DNA of 64,000 nucleotides from SIG622 sp045600125. Its GTDB lineage: Bacteria > Bacillota > Clostridia > Oscillospirales > CAG-382. The notes below the pieces were generated by a model. It saw only the letters and a program-made list of their open reading frames with translations. It did not search any database and was not told the DNA's origin. Below are positions 51,625-61,100 of the stretch, piece after piece (the stretch's first letter is position 1; each line of letters starts with the position of its first letter). The stretch covers positions 3,703 through 67,702 of the forward strand of contig JAZRXH010000109.1 of assembly GCA_045600125.1 (NCBI GenBank). Direction: 5' to 3'. Made by a program: the position numbers and the translations under genes.

Positions 51625-52992
51625 TTATTGATCATCCTGCACGTCGTCCGAGTCTTCCTCCGGCGGCATCGTGTCGGGAACCGTGAAGGGTGCCTTTTCG
51701 GAGCAGCCGGTGATTTTCAGAAGCTCCCACGTCTCGCTTTCCTCCGAGGCAAGCACAAGAGCGGCGTCACCGGAAAAGTCGGTGCCGTCCACATAGGCGA
51801 TGTCCGTGACCTCTTTGCCGCAGGCGTTGATATAGCCGCACTTTCCGTCCTTGCGGACAAGGGCGAGACCGCCGGAGAAGTTATTCGCCTTATCGTAGAT
51901 GCACTCGCAGATCACGCTGCCGTCGACAGCGACAAAGCCCGTCTTGCCGTCCTTCTCCACCCGGATCGTGCCCTGTGACGGGAGGTAGACACGGTCGTAG
52001 ACGCATTCAACCACCTCGGCGCCGTTTTTGTTGACAAAGCCCGCCTTGCCGTCCCGCATCACGGGAGCGACTCCCCCGGAGAACATGAAGTATTCGTCAC
52101 GGTTTCCGTTCGGCATGGCGTCGAAGCCGGTAATAACGACCTCGCCGTTCTTGTCCATATATCCCGTGCGGGTTCCGAGGACGATGCAGGCAAGGTCCTC
52201 GCTGTAATTGTAGAGCTTGTCGCAGCTTACGGCGAACTTCATCTTTCCGGTCTTGTCGATAAAGCCCTTCGAGGTGCCGTCCGAGGCTCTCGCCATGCCG
52301 CAGTGGAAGTCGTCGAAGTATTCATAGTCGCAGAACAGCTTCATCCTGCCGTTTTTGTTGATATAGCCGAGACCTTCCTCGCTCATGACCCGGGCAAGCC
52401 CGTCGCTGAAGGGCACGGCCTCATAGAGACCTTCTATCACGGTGTTCCCTTCGGTATCCACGAAGAGATAGTATTCGCCGTCATAGAGGAGTCCCAGACC
52501 TTCACTGAAGGCGTAGGCATTTTCATAGCCGCAGGGGACGATAAAGTCCTTTTTCTCCAAAGAATAATAGCCCCAGCCGCCGTTCTCCGAGAAGATGGGG
52601 AGAATGCCGTCGGCGATCGTCAGCTTTTTGGCATACTCATAGGGAAGCACGGTGCTGCCCTCCGCATCCGCTATCGCTATGCTGTAATCCTCGTCGAAAA
52701 TCGCAAAAAGTCCTTCGCCGAGCGCTTCGGCATAGAAGCAGTCCACGTTTTTCCCGTCGCCCCCTGCTTCGACCTTCGTCACGAGCCGTCTGTCTTCCGG
52801 AATGCCGCCGTTTTCGTCGGGAGCGTCCGTGCCTTCCGCCGTGTCGGTATTTTCGGTGATCTCCTCACCGCCTTCGTCCTTCGGCATTTTCCCGTTCTTT
52901 TCACATCCCGTAAAGCACCCGGATGCAAGGAGCAGTGCCGCAAGCAGTGCGCAGGTCCTCCCTGTTCTGTTCATCTTTTTCATTCTTTTCAT
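51625..52992 (-). CDS. WG-repeat lipoprotein
   Basis: 455 residues. A lipoprotein signal ends near residue 26-30 (SGCFTGC), followed by an acidic linker. The body consists of about eight WG repeats: pairs of beta strands of the form GGWGYYSLEKKDFIV, GLGYINKNGRMKLF, KGFIDKTGKMKFA, TGYMDKNGEVVI, AGFVNKNGAEVV, TGFVAVDGSVI, CGYINACGKEV. WG repeats build a beta-propeller-like or solenoid scaffold of unknown ligand. Three in-frame ATGs lie within seven codons; the first is used here. It is surface-exposed and presumably binds glycan or protein. Confidence 0.88.
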   Translation of the reverse strand: MKRMKKMNRTGRTCALLAALLLASGCFTGCEKNGKMPKDEGGEEITENTDTAEGTDAPDENGGIPEDRRLVTKVEAGGDGKNVDCFYAEALGEGLFAIFDEDYSIAIADAEGSTVLPYEYAKKLTIADGILPIFSENGGWGYYSLEKKDFIVPCGYENAYAFSEGLGLLYDGEYYLFVDTEGNTVIEGLYEAVPFSDGLARVMSEEGLGYINKNGRMKLFCDYEYFDDFHCGMARASDGTSKGFIDKTGKMKFAVSCDKLYNYSEDLACIVLGTRTGYMDKNGEVVITGFDAMPNGNRDEYFMFSGGVAPVMRDGKAGFVNKNGAEVVECVYDRVYLPSQGTIRVEKDGKTGFVAVDGSVICECIYDKANNFSGGLALVRKDGKCGYINACGKEVTDIAYVDGTDFSGDAALVLASEESETWELLKITGCSEKAPFTVPDTMPPEEDSDDVQDDQ

Positions 52993-53067
52993 GATATATT
53001 CAGCCTCTCTGTTTTTTATTTTGACGGATACACGCTCGCTTTTCTGCCGCCGTGCGAAAAAGCGGGA

Positions 53068-53772
53068 TCATTCCCCATCGGGTGCTTGAGGCTCGATCTC
53101 GCTGTCGAAGACCGCCTTTGACAGAACGCCCCCGAAAAGCTCCCACGGATATCCCGGCTCGGGAAGCTCCCGGACGTCGATGGACTTCTTCGTCACGGGA
53201 TGCACGAAGCGGATATGCGCCGACGCCAGAGCCATAAGCCCTCTGTTAGCGTGGCTTCCGTACTTTCCGTCCCCAAAGACGGGCATTCCTCTGTGTGAAA
53301 ACTGCGCCCGGATCTGGTGGGTCCTGCCGGTACGGAGGCGCACCCGCACAAGGGACAGAGTACCGTCCTCGGAATCGGCGCTTCCAAGCAGTTCATAGTC
53401 CAGCACCGCCTCTTTTACGCCGCCCCGCATACGGTCGGTAACGTAGCTTTTATTGGCGGCGGCGTCCCGGAACAGAAGGTCCCGGAAGGTACCGCATTTC
53501 TCCTTCGGCACGCCGTGGACGACCGTCAGATATTCCTTGGTAACGCCGCCCTCTGCCATCAGCGCCGACAGCCTGCCGGTGAGCTCCTTCTTTTTGGAAA
53601 AGACCATCAGTCCTTCGGTGGCTCGGTCGAGCCGGTGGACGAGTCCCGCGTAGTCGAGGTCGTTTTCGGCTTTCAGTACGGACAGGACGTTTTCGCCGTG
53701 GCTGTCCTCACTCAGCATCCCCGCAGGCTTCTTCGCCACCAGAAGATGCTTGTCTTTATAGAGTACCTTCAA
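53068..53772 (-). CDS. RluA-family pseudouridine synthase
   Basis: 234 residues from a TTG at 53772; no ATG is available and the ribosome binding site is weak. The catalytic Asp49 lies in LVHRLDRATEGLMVF, the RluA signature. TGRTHQIRAQFSHRGMPVFGDGKYG is the second conserved block. Enzymes of this family isomerise uridine in rRNA or tRNA. No S4 domain is present, so this is a short RluA/TruC-like form; the exact target is unknown. It is upstream of the WG-repeat gene on the same strand. Confidence 0.93.
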   Translation of the reverse strand: MKVLYKDKHLLVAKKPAGMLSEDSHGENVLSVLKAENDLDYAGLVHRLDRATEGLMVFSKKKELTGRLSALMAEGGVTKEYLTVVHGVPKEKCGTFRDLLFRDAAANKSYVTDRMRGGVKEAVLDYELLGSADSEDGTLSLVRVRLRTGRTHQIRAQFSHRGMPVFGDGKYGSHANRGLMALASAHIRFVHPVTKKSIDVRELPEPGYPWELFGGVLSKAVFDSEIEPQAPDGE

Positions 53773-53945
53773 CTTATCAAACCATCTTTTCTCAGTTATT
53801 TCTTATTATTTCCGCATTTGTTCTTCCATATCATACGTCACGGTAACATCATAGCAGATATCTTTGTATATCTCAAGAATAGGAGGTGAATATTTTGTAT
53901 TGCATCAAAACTCCTGCGATGCCCCACTAAAAGATTACTATAGGA

Positions 53946-54043
53946 GCCCACAGAGGTGCCCCCGCGGGCACCTCGAGACCCCACCTCAGGCAAAATCTGG
54001 AATACCGATGCCCGAGTATCGTCCCGTTTTGCCGCCATATGTG
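53946..54043 (-). repeat. Dispersed repeat, family 3, minus-strand copy
   Basis: Read on the minus strand, this about 100-bp block shares AAACGGGA, then ATACTCGGGCATCGG, then GATTTTG and GCCCGCGGGGGC with 54238-54338, at high identity by eye. Confidence 0.7.
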
Positions 54044-54086
54044 CGAGAGGCAAAACTCACCACTACACCAAAATTGTGAAATTCGC

Positions 54087-54124
54087 CTCTGTTGCGGCGG
54101 TGCTTTATGCCGCAACAGACAGTA
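54087..54124 (+). repeat. Dispersed palindromic repeat, family 1, copy c
   Basis: CTGTTGCGGC and GCCGCAACAG are perfect inverted arms around an 8-12 base centre, followed by ACAGTA. The whole unit matches 21118-21156 almost base for base. Confidence 0.75.
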
Positions 54125-54149
54125 AACAGCGCCTCATTATTCGAAACCC

Positions 54150-54192
54150 GAAAACAAAACTCCGATGAAGTCGGATCTTGACTTCATCGGAG
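54150..54192 (-). terminator. Intrinsic terminator of the first tandem surface gene
   Basis: Perfect 13-bp arms, 54160-54172 and 54180-54192, followed on the minus strand by TTTTGTTTTCGG. Confidence 0.92.
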
Positions 54193-54237
54193 AAGTAGAG
54201 AGTAATTATTTATGCCGCCCCATGAGTTTGACCGCTT

Positions 54238-54338
54238 GCATATAAGGCGGTCAAACGGGATAATACTCGGGCATCGGGGATTACGATTTTGTCTGCGGTG
54301 CATTCCCGATTTGCCCGCGGGGGCTCCCCGCTGCCTGC
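54238..54338 (+). repeat. Dispersed repeat, family 3, plus-strand copy
   Basis: This copy lies between the stop codon of the surface gene and its terminator, in opposite orientation to 53946-54043. Confidence 0.7.
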
Positions 54339-54352
54339 AGGGGCATCCCCGC

Positions 54353-57300
54353 TTAGGGCTTTACGTAGTAGATCTTGTAGCCTTCTTCAGCCACGTTGTT
54401 CTTCAGGAAGTTCTCGGCTGTGCCGGTGAACATGGACTGTGTTGCACCGCCGGCACCGAACTTGAGGAACTTATGACCGTAAGGAAGAACGTAGGTATTG
54501 TTCTTGTAGAGAGGCATCCAGGAAGCCTGGTTTGCACCCATATCTACGGTGAAGTGTTCAGCCATGAAGAAGATGTTATCCTCGATAAGGAAGTTTTCGG
54601 AGCAGTTGTAGTGTTCCCAACCCTTGATCTGAGCGGAACGGGAAGGATCCATGCCCCAGCCTGCGCCGGAGTAAGCAAGGAGGTTGCCCTTGATGAGGAT
54701 GTTCTTCATAAGTCTGGTTACGCCTGCGGAGTCGGGCTTACCCATGAAGTACTCGATGTTGTAGATACACTTTTCGATGACGTTGTTGGTATACTCAACG
54801 TTTGCTTCAACGCAGTCGTTGTTTCCGCCGGAGGAGATCTGGTGAGTGATACCTGCGTCGTAGCACTGGTATACGTAGCAGTTGTCGATGTAGTAACCGT
54901 CGCAGGAACCGTAAACCTCGATACCGTTACCGAATCTGGTCATGGAACCGGACTTGTAGTTCTGTGCGCAGCCGCCGATCCAGCCTACCTCACAGTTGGT
55001 GAAGGTAACGTTCTTGGTACCGCCGAGACCGCCTACACCGTGGTTGCCGGAGAAGAGGATCGCAATATTGTCGTATACGCAGTTGGAAGCGCCGCCGTTG
55101 ATGGTGTGGTTCTTGGTAGCAAGCTCGATGTTGGAGTAGAGCTTACCGGGGTTGCCTTCGTCGCAGCGGGCGTAGGTGGTGGAGGTGAAGCCGGTAAGGT
55201 CGGGAGAATCGCCGCTGATGTTGCCGTATACGGTAACGAAGCTGTGGTTAGCCTTGAAGCAGTTGGGATCGTCCTTCTTGAATGCCTTGCCTTCGATGAG
55301 GAGAACGCCGTCCTTGATGGTGGGAACGATCTTTTCGAAGGTGTCCTTTCTGTCGAGGATGATGTTACCGATATCGTTGGTCTTCTTTGCGTATTCCCAA
55401 ATGTTGGAGGTGCCTGCAACGAGCTTCCAGTTTTCTTCGCCGGCAGCGTCGCCGAGGGTGTTACCGTTGAGGATAGGCTTTGCGCCTTCGCCGTATGCGC
55501 CGTAGGTCACGCCGTTCTTAGCGGAAAGCTGGCTGGTAATTCTGTATTCGCCGCCTCTCTCAAAGAGAACTGCGTCGCCGGACTTGGGTGCGGCAAAGCC
55601 CTTAGCGGCGGTCTTGAATGCGGTTGCGGGAGACTTACCGTCGTTCGCATCGTTACCGTTGGGAGATACATAATACTTGGTGCCCTTTACTTCGGGATAT
55701 GCGTCCTTGGTAGCCTTGATCTCGGCGATTCTGTCAGCGAGAAGCTTTTCAATCTCAGCCTTCTTTGCTTCGCCTGCTTCATAGTCGGGAGTGAAGTCCT
55801 CGGTGATGGCGTCTTCGCCGACTACCATTACCCAGTGCTCCTTGTTGTCGGAGTCAATGTAGCAAACGTGTTCCTTGGATGCGTCGATGATGTCGGCGTA
55901 TGCCCAGTGATCCTTGATATCGGTGAAGGTGGAGCCGAGAACGGAGGAGAAGATGCCCTCTGCGCTGCACTTCTTGCCGTATGCGTTGTTGATGATCTTA
56001 ACGACCTCAGCACGGGTGATGGAATCGTCGGGCTTGAAGGAGTAGGTGCCGTCACCGTTCTTGGAGCCGTTGATAAGGCCGGACTTTGCAGCAGCCATGA
56101 TCACGTTGTACTTGGGGTGAGATTCGTCCACGTCAACGAAGGTCTTGGTGTAAAGCTCTGCATTGAGGAGACCCATGTTGTATACGAGCTCTGCAAATTC
56201 GGCTCTGGTGATGTTCTGATTGGGAAGGAATTCGCCGGTGTAGCCCTTGAGGTAGCCGAGGTATTCGCAGGTGGAAACGTAGTTGTAGAACCAGTCGTTC
56301 TTAGTTACGTCGGAGAATGCGGTCTCATGATGAGCAGGCACTCTGTCGTCGCCGCCGCAGGCAAGTCTTGTCACGATGGTGCAAGCCTCGGCTCTTGACA
56401 TGCTGCCTTCGGGCTTGAAGGTGTTGTCCTCGTAGCCCTTGATGAATGCGGTGTGGTAATCAGCCGAAATGGAGGGATCCTTTGCGGCGATGATGTGAGA
56501 AACGTAAATCTCGTCGTTGGCATCCATGTCGTATGCTCTCGAAACGGTGCCGAGAGGATATACGTGCATCTGGGTGATGACCGGATCGTCTGCCTCCAGA
56601 CGGTTTTCCTGTGCGGGAGTAAGGTCAAATGCGGCTGCCGCCCATCTGTTGGCAACGATGGGATCGAGGGACTTCATGCTGGTAGCCTTGGAGAAGTACT
56701 TGGACTTCATGATGTTGATCTGGGGGTTGCCCTCTACGGGAGCCTGGGAAACGTACTTGTAAACCAGGATCATGGTAGCGTAGTGGTCAACGTTGATCTT
56801 GGCGCCGCCGTAGCTCCAGCCGTCGAGGTTGATACCGGAGTTGGTCTCGGAAGCGGTGTTGGGGATGACCTTGACGGTCTGCTTGCCGTCGTACTCTGCG
56901 TTCTCGGTGAAGGCAGTGTCCTTCTTGTCGCAGATGCCGTTGAAGTAGCTCGGGAAGTCGAGAACGACTACGTCCTCGCCTACGAAGTTGTCCTTCCAGC
57001 TGATGCTGAAGGAAACGTCGGTGTCGGGCATAACGAACTCTTCGCCGCCCTTGTAAAGCTTGGATTCGTCAAAGGTAACGGTCCAGCCCTTGGCTTCCTT
57101 GGTCTCAGCGGAAACGGTGATCTCGGGAACCTTGATGATGTCGCCTTCCTTCGCCTGCATATCGGCAGGAACGCTGCCGGTCATGCCGGGAATGTTGCCT
57201 GCGTTGAAGGTGATGTTATAGAGCTTGTCCTTGTTGGGGTTCTCGGTGGTGAAGGTGAAGCTGCTGATGAGCATGTAGTCGGTGGGCTTCATGGAAGTCG

Positions 57301-57853
57301 CAGCGAGCTTATCGCCGAAGGGATAGAAGTGGAGCTGCTGAAGCATGCCGCCCTTTTCGCCGGTGACCTTGTCCTTCACAGCGGTGCCCATGTTGAAGGC
57401 TGCCGTCGTCCACTTGCCTGCCTCGGCAGTTTCGTAGGACTTCATGCCGGCAGTACCGGTAAGAACGTCGCCGTTCTTCATAAAGTTGATGTAAAGGTTG
57501 AATTCATCGGGGTTCTCGGAAACGTACTTGTACTCAACGAGGATGTACTTGTAGTAGCTGAGGTCGATGCCGAGAGAGCCGATGCTGTAGCCGTCAATGT
57601 TGATGGCGCCTGCTTCGGAGGTGTCTACGATGGGCGCAACCTTGATAACGTCGCCCTTTTCCGGGTCGGTGACCGTTTCAACGGTCGCTCTTTCTTTCTT
57701 GTCCACGTTGCCCTTCTGGATCTTCGAATAAGGGATCACGAGGGGATCGGGATGTTCTGTCACTTCGTCGTCAGCGCTGACGGTGCAGAACGCAGATGCG
57801 GTGGCTGTAAGCAGTGCCGCAAGTGCGAGGGAGAGAATTTTCTTGAAATTCAT
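54353..57853 (-). CDS. Surface protein with tandem beta-sandwich modules, internal SLH repeats and a C-terminal beta-helix (paralogue 1)
   Basis: 1166 residues with AAAGGAG upstream. Signal peptide about 1-27. Two homologous beta-sandwich-like modules lie at about 37-195 and 295-450, both ending LHFYPFG or MHVYPLG. An InlB/Flg_new-like repeat (YNITFNAGNIPGMTGSVPADM) separates them. Three SLH repeats at about 463-640 are thus internal, not terminal. The C-terminal 430 residues begin TKYYVSPNGNDANDGKSPATAF (a DUF1565-like entry) and form a right-handed parallel beta-helix with conserved N-rich coils (FSGNHGVGGLGG, EVYGSCDGYYIDNCYVYQC). This could be a polysaccharide-binding or -cleaving domain; no lyase residues were proven. 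Confidence 0.88.
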   Translation of the reverse strand: MNFKKILSLALAALLTATASAFCTVSADDEVTEHPDPLVIPYSKIQKGNVDKKERATVETVTDPEKGDVIKVAPIVDTSEAGAINIDGYSIGSLGIDLSYYKYILVEYKYVSENPDEFNLYINFMKNGDVLTGTAGMKSYETAEAGKWTTAAFNMGTAVKDKVTGEKGGMLQQLHFYPFGDKLAATSMKPTDYMLISSFTFTTENPNKDKLYNITFNAGNIPGMTGSVPADMQAKEGDIIKVPEITVSAETKEAKGWTVTFDESKLYKGGEEFVMPDTDVSFSISWKDNFVGEDVVVLDFPSYFNGICDKKDTAFTENAEYDGKQTVKVIPNTASETNSGINLDGWSYGGAKINVDHYATMILVYKYVSQAPVEGNPQINIMKSKYFSKATSMKSLDPIVANRWAAAAFDLTPAQENRLEADDPVITQMHVYPLGTVSRAYDMDANDEIYVSHIIAAKDPSISADYHTAFIKGYEDNTFKPEGSMSRAEACTIVTRLACGGDDRVPAHHETAFSDVTKNDWFYNYVSTCEYLGYLKGYTGEFLPNQNITRAEFAELVYNMGLLNAELYTKTFVDVDESHPKYNVIMAAAKSGLINGSKNGDGTYSFKPDDSITRAEVVKIINNAYGKKCSAEGIFSSVLGSTFTDIKDHWAYADIIDASKEHVCYIDSDNKEHWVMVVGEDAITEDFTPDYEAGEAKKAEIEKLLADRIAEIKATKDAYPEVKGTKYYVSPNGNDANDGKSPATAFKTAAKGFAAPKSGDAVLFERGGEYRITSQLSAKNGVTYGAYGEGAKPILNGNTLGDAAGEENWKLVAGTSNIWEYAKKTNDIGNIILDRKDTFEKIVPTIKDGVLLIEGKAFKKDDPNCFKANHSFVTVYGNISGDSPDLTGFTSTTYARCDEGNPGKLYSNIELATKNHTINGGASNCVYDNIAILFSGNHGVGGLGGTKNVTFTNCEVGWIGGCAQNYKSGSMTRFGNGIEVYGSCDGYYIDNCYVYQCYDAGITHQISSGGNNDCVEANVEYTNNVIEKCIYNIEYFMGKPDSAGVTRLMKNILIKGNLLAYSGAGWGMDPSRSAQIKGWEHYNCSENFLIEDNIFFMAEHFTVDMGANQASWMPLYKNNTYVLPYGHKFLKFGAGGATQSMFTGTAENFLKNNVAEEGYKIYYVKP

Positions 57854-58103
57854 ACTGTACTTGTGCTCCTTTCAAAAGCAAAAATTTGACCCTTTCATAT
57901 TAGCACAAAATTATGTCCTAATCTACAATAATTCGTCACATAAACATAATTTCGTACGATATCACAAATACAGGTGCTTCATTTTGTGCAAAAAGCAATA
58001 AAATCCTGCCGCACACTTTGCTTTTTACTGAGTATACGGCAGGATTTCTTAATAAATATGCGGGATTTGCTTATTTTCGGCTCTTCCCCGTCTGTTTTTT
58101 CGG
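57854..58103 (-). other. Spacer between tandem surface genes
   Basis: 250 bp with the terminator of the second paralogue (58001-58047) and AT-rich sequence that must contain the promoter of the first paralogue. I saw no convincing -35 and -10 pair, only TAATAT near 57891-57896 on the minus strand. Confidence 0.5.
57991..58047 (-). terminator. Intrinsic terminator of the second tandem surface gene
   Basis: Perfect 11-bp arms, 58001-58011 with 58037-58047, followed on the minus strand by TATTGCTTTT. Confidence 0.85.
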
Positions 58104-61100
58104 TCAGCCCTCGAGGAAATACAGGTGATATCCGTTTTCCTGCATTTTGTTCCGGACGAAATCCTCGGCACCGTCGCCGTAGTTGTTCGTCCAGGATGCG
58201 AACTTCATGAATTTGTGCCCGTAGGGAAGAATGTAGGTGTTGTTCCTAAAGCCAGGCATCCACTCCTCCCGGCTTGCGCCCATATCCAGCGTATAATACT
58301 CCGCCATAAGGAAGATGTTTCCTTCGATGACAAAGTTTTCGGCACGGTTGTAGTGCTGCCATCCCTTGATCTGGGCGGAACGGTCGGGAGCCATGCCCCA
58401 GCCGGCGCCGGAATAGGCGAGGATGTTGTCCTTTATGAGGATGTTCTTCATGTACCGCAGCGCCGCAGAGGAGTCGGCAGCGCCCATGAAGTACTCGATG
58501 TTGTAGATACACTTTTCAATGACGTTGTTCGTATACTCCACGTTCTGATCCAGTACATCGTTCGTTCCGCCTCTGGAGTACTGGTGGGTAACGCCGGCGT
58601 CATAGCACTGATAAATATAACAGTTATCAATATAATAACCGTTGCAGGAGCCGTATACCTCCACGCCGTTTCCGAAGCGTACCATCGAGCCGTTCTGGAA
58701 ATACTGGGCACTGCCGCCGATCCAGCCGATCTCGCAGTTTTGGAAGCGCACGTTTTTGCTTCCTCCGATGCCGCCGATGCCGTGACAGCCGGCGAACATG
58801 ACGGCGATGTTGTCGAACACGCATCCGGAGCCGGAGCCGACGATCGCCGTGTTCCTTGTGGCAAGCTCGATATCGGAGTAGAGACTGCCGGGGTTGCCTT
58901 CGTCACAGCGGACGTAAAGGGTGCTGTTAAGGCTCGTATAGTCGGTGGAATTTCCGTTCACGCTTCCGTAAACGACAAAGAAGGTGCGGTTCTTTGTAAA
59001 GGAGGTGGCGGGATCAAAGCTCCTGCCGCCCACAAGAAGGACAGAGCCGCCGACGCTGGGAACGATCTTCTCAAAGGTCGAGGTGCGGTTCAGAATGATA
59101 TTGCCTATATCGTTGACGGGTCTTGTGAGCTTCCAGATATTGCTCGTTCCCGGAACGAGCGTCCAGTTGGAAGCACCGCCCACGTTGCCGATAAGGTTTC
59201 CGTTGATGAGCGGCTTTGCGCCCTCTCCGTAGGCTCCGTAGGTCACGCCTGCCTTCGAGGTGAAGGTGGTCCTCCACTCTCCGCCTCTTTCAAGGAGAAG
59301 TGCGTCGCCGCTCTTGACCAGCGAATTGCCTCTTTCAATGGTGGCTACGGCGGTGGCGGGGGATCTTCCGTCGTTCGCATCGCTGCCGCTGGGGGAAACG
59401 TAAATTTTCGTACCGGTGATATCCGAATAGTCGCCGACCGAAGCCCGGATCTCGGCTGCTCTTTCGGCAATGAGGGCGTCCACTTCATTTTTCTTGGCAA
59501 GACCCGCTGCAAAGTCCACCTCGGCTGCTTCCTCCGACAGAGTGCTTCCGCCGTCGAAGATCAGATGCTCGACGCCGTTTTCGTCAAGGTAGACCACGTA
59601 GCTTGCCGAAGCGGCGGCGATATCCGCATACGCCCAGTGCGAAGTGTCCACGTCCTTGTACAGCTTCCCGGCGACGGTTTCCATATCCACATCGGGGGCA
59701 CCCTCGATATTGAAAGCGGCATTGATCATCCGCACCGCTTCGGCACGGGTGATAAGATTTCCTCCCGCAAGACGGGAGCCGTTTCCGCTTTGTCCTGAGA
59801 AAGGCGTATTACAGGAAAGGTTCAGCGCCGTTCTTTCGGATGCGGGAAGCGATCTTCTGTAAATGATCTCACTGAATTCCGATCTTGTGATGGGGCTGTC
59901 CGGCAGGAAGTTTCCGCCGCAGGGAGCGATAAAGCCGTTTCCTTCGCAGTAAGCGATATATTTTGCATACCACGCTCCGGACGATACGTCGGAAAAGTTG
60001 CTCGTTCCGTTTTCCGGTACAGAGGCTTCCCCTCCTGCATCGGCTTTCGCCAGAGCGGCGCACGCTTCGGCACGGGTCATGGTTCCGTTCGGACGGAAGG
60101 TACCGTCCTCGTAGCCGCCGATGTAACCGCTGCGGACGTCGGCACTCTGCACCTTATCCGTTACGGCGATCAGGCGGTCCACGTAAATAATGTCGTCCGC
60201 TCGCATCGTTGAGGGCTTATTTCCCCCAAGCGGATAAACGTGCAGCTGCCGCAGGGTCGGTGCCTGAGCGGCGATCGTTTTTCCGGCGCAGGGGGTGAGG
60301 TCAAAGGAAGCCGCCGTCCAGCGGTTCGCCCGGATGGGGTCGGCGGACGCCATTTCGGTGCCGCCCGTAAAGGACTCGCCCTTCATGACGTTGATCTGCG
60401 GATGCCCCGTTTTGGGCGACGAAGAAATATACTTGTAGGAAAGAATCAGCGACTTATACTGCGTCACGTCGATGTTAGCGCTTCCGTATACCCAGCCGTC
60501 AAGGTTGATGCCGGTATTGACGGAAGAATAAATATTGGGAACGACCTCGACCACCGGGACCCCTTCATAGGTGGTTTTGGAAGCGACGGCGGTATTCTTG
60601 TTATCGCATATGCAGAGGAAATAATCGGGGAAGCGCAGGATCTTGACGTCGGGACTGACAAGGGCATCTCCCCAGCTGACCCGGAGGGAAAGGTCCGATC
60701 CCGGCATCACGATCTGCTCTCCGCTGCGGTATACCCGTGAGCTGCCGGAGACCGTCCAGCCCACAGCGACCCTGCCCTCTGCCGAGACTCCCGGCTCCGG
60801 GAGAGTCAAGACATCTCCTGCGTGCGCCTTGTAATCCTCCGGAAGCGAGCCGGTCCTGCCGGGAATGTTGCCCGCCTCGAAGGTCACGTTATAGAGTCTG
60901 CTCCCTTCGGGGTTCACTCCGGAAAAGGTAAAATTCCCCACAAGCATGTAGTCCGATGCCTCCATGGAACGGGGCGATCTTCCCTGCCCGAAGGGATAGA
61001 AGTGGAGCTGTTCGAGGATACCGGTGCCGGTGACCTTGCCCTGCAGCGCTTCGCTCATATCGAAAACAGCCGTTGCCCATTCGCCTTCGCAGACGTCTTC

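Larger units (their letters stand above)
53773..54352. other. Intergenic region with inverted repeat copies and a short candidate frame
   Basis: About 580 bp. It contains a candidate 11-codon frame (53895-53930), a minus-strand copy of family 3 (53946-54043), a family 1 copy (54087-54124), the terminator of the surface gene (54160-54192) and a plus-strand family 3 copy (54238-54338). Confidence 0.65.

Noticed and set aside
54212..56398. Long plus-strand frames opposite the tandem surface genes (also 56453-57889 and 58125-59798)
   Set aside because: Val/Gly-rich translations with no domain match; they are shadows of the SLH/beta-helix genes on the other strand.
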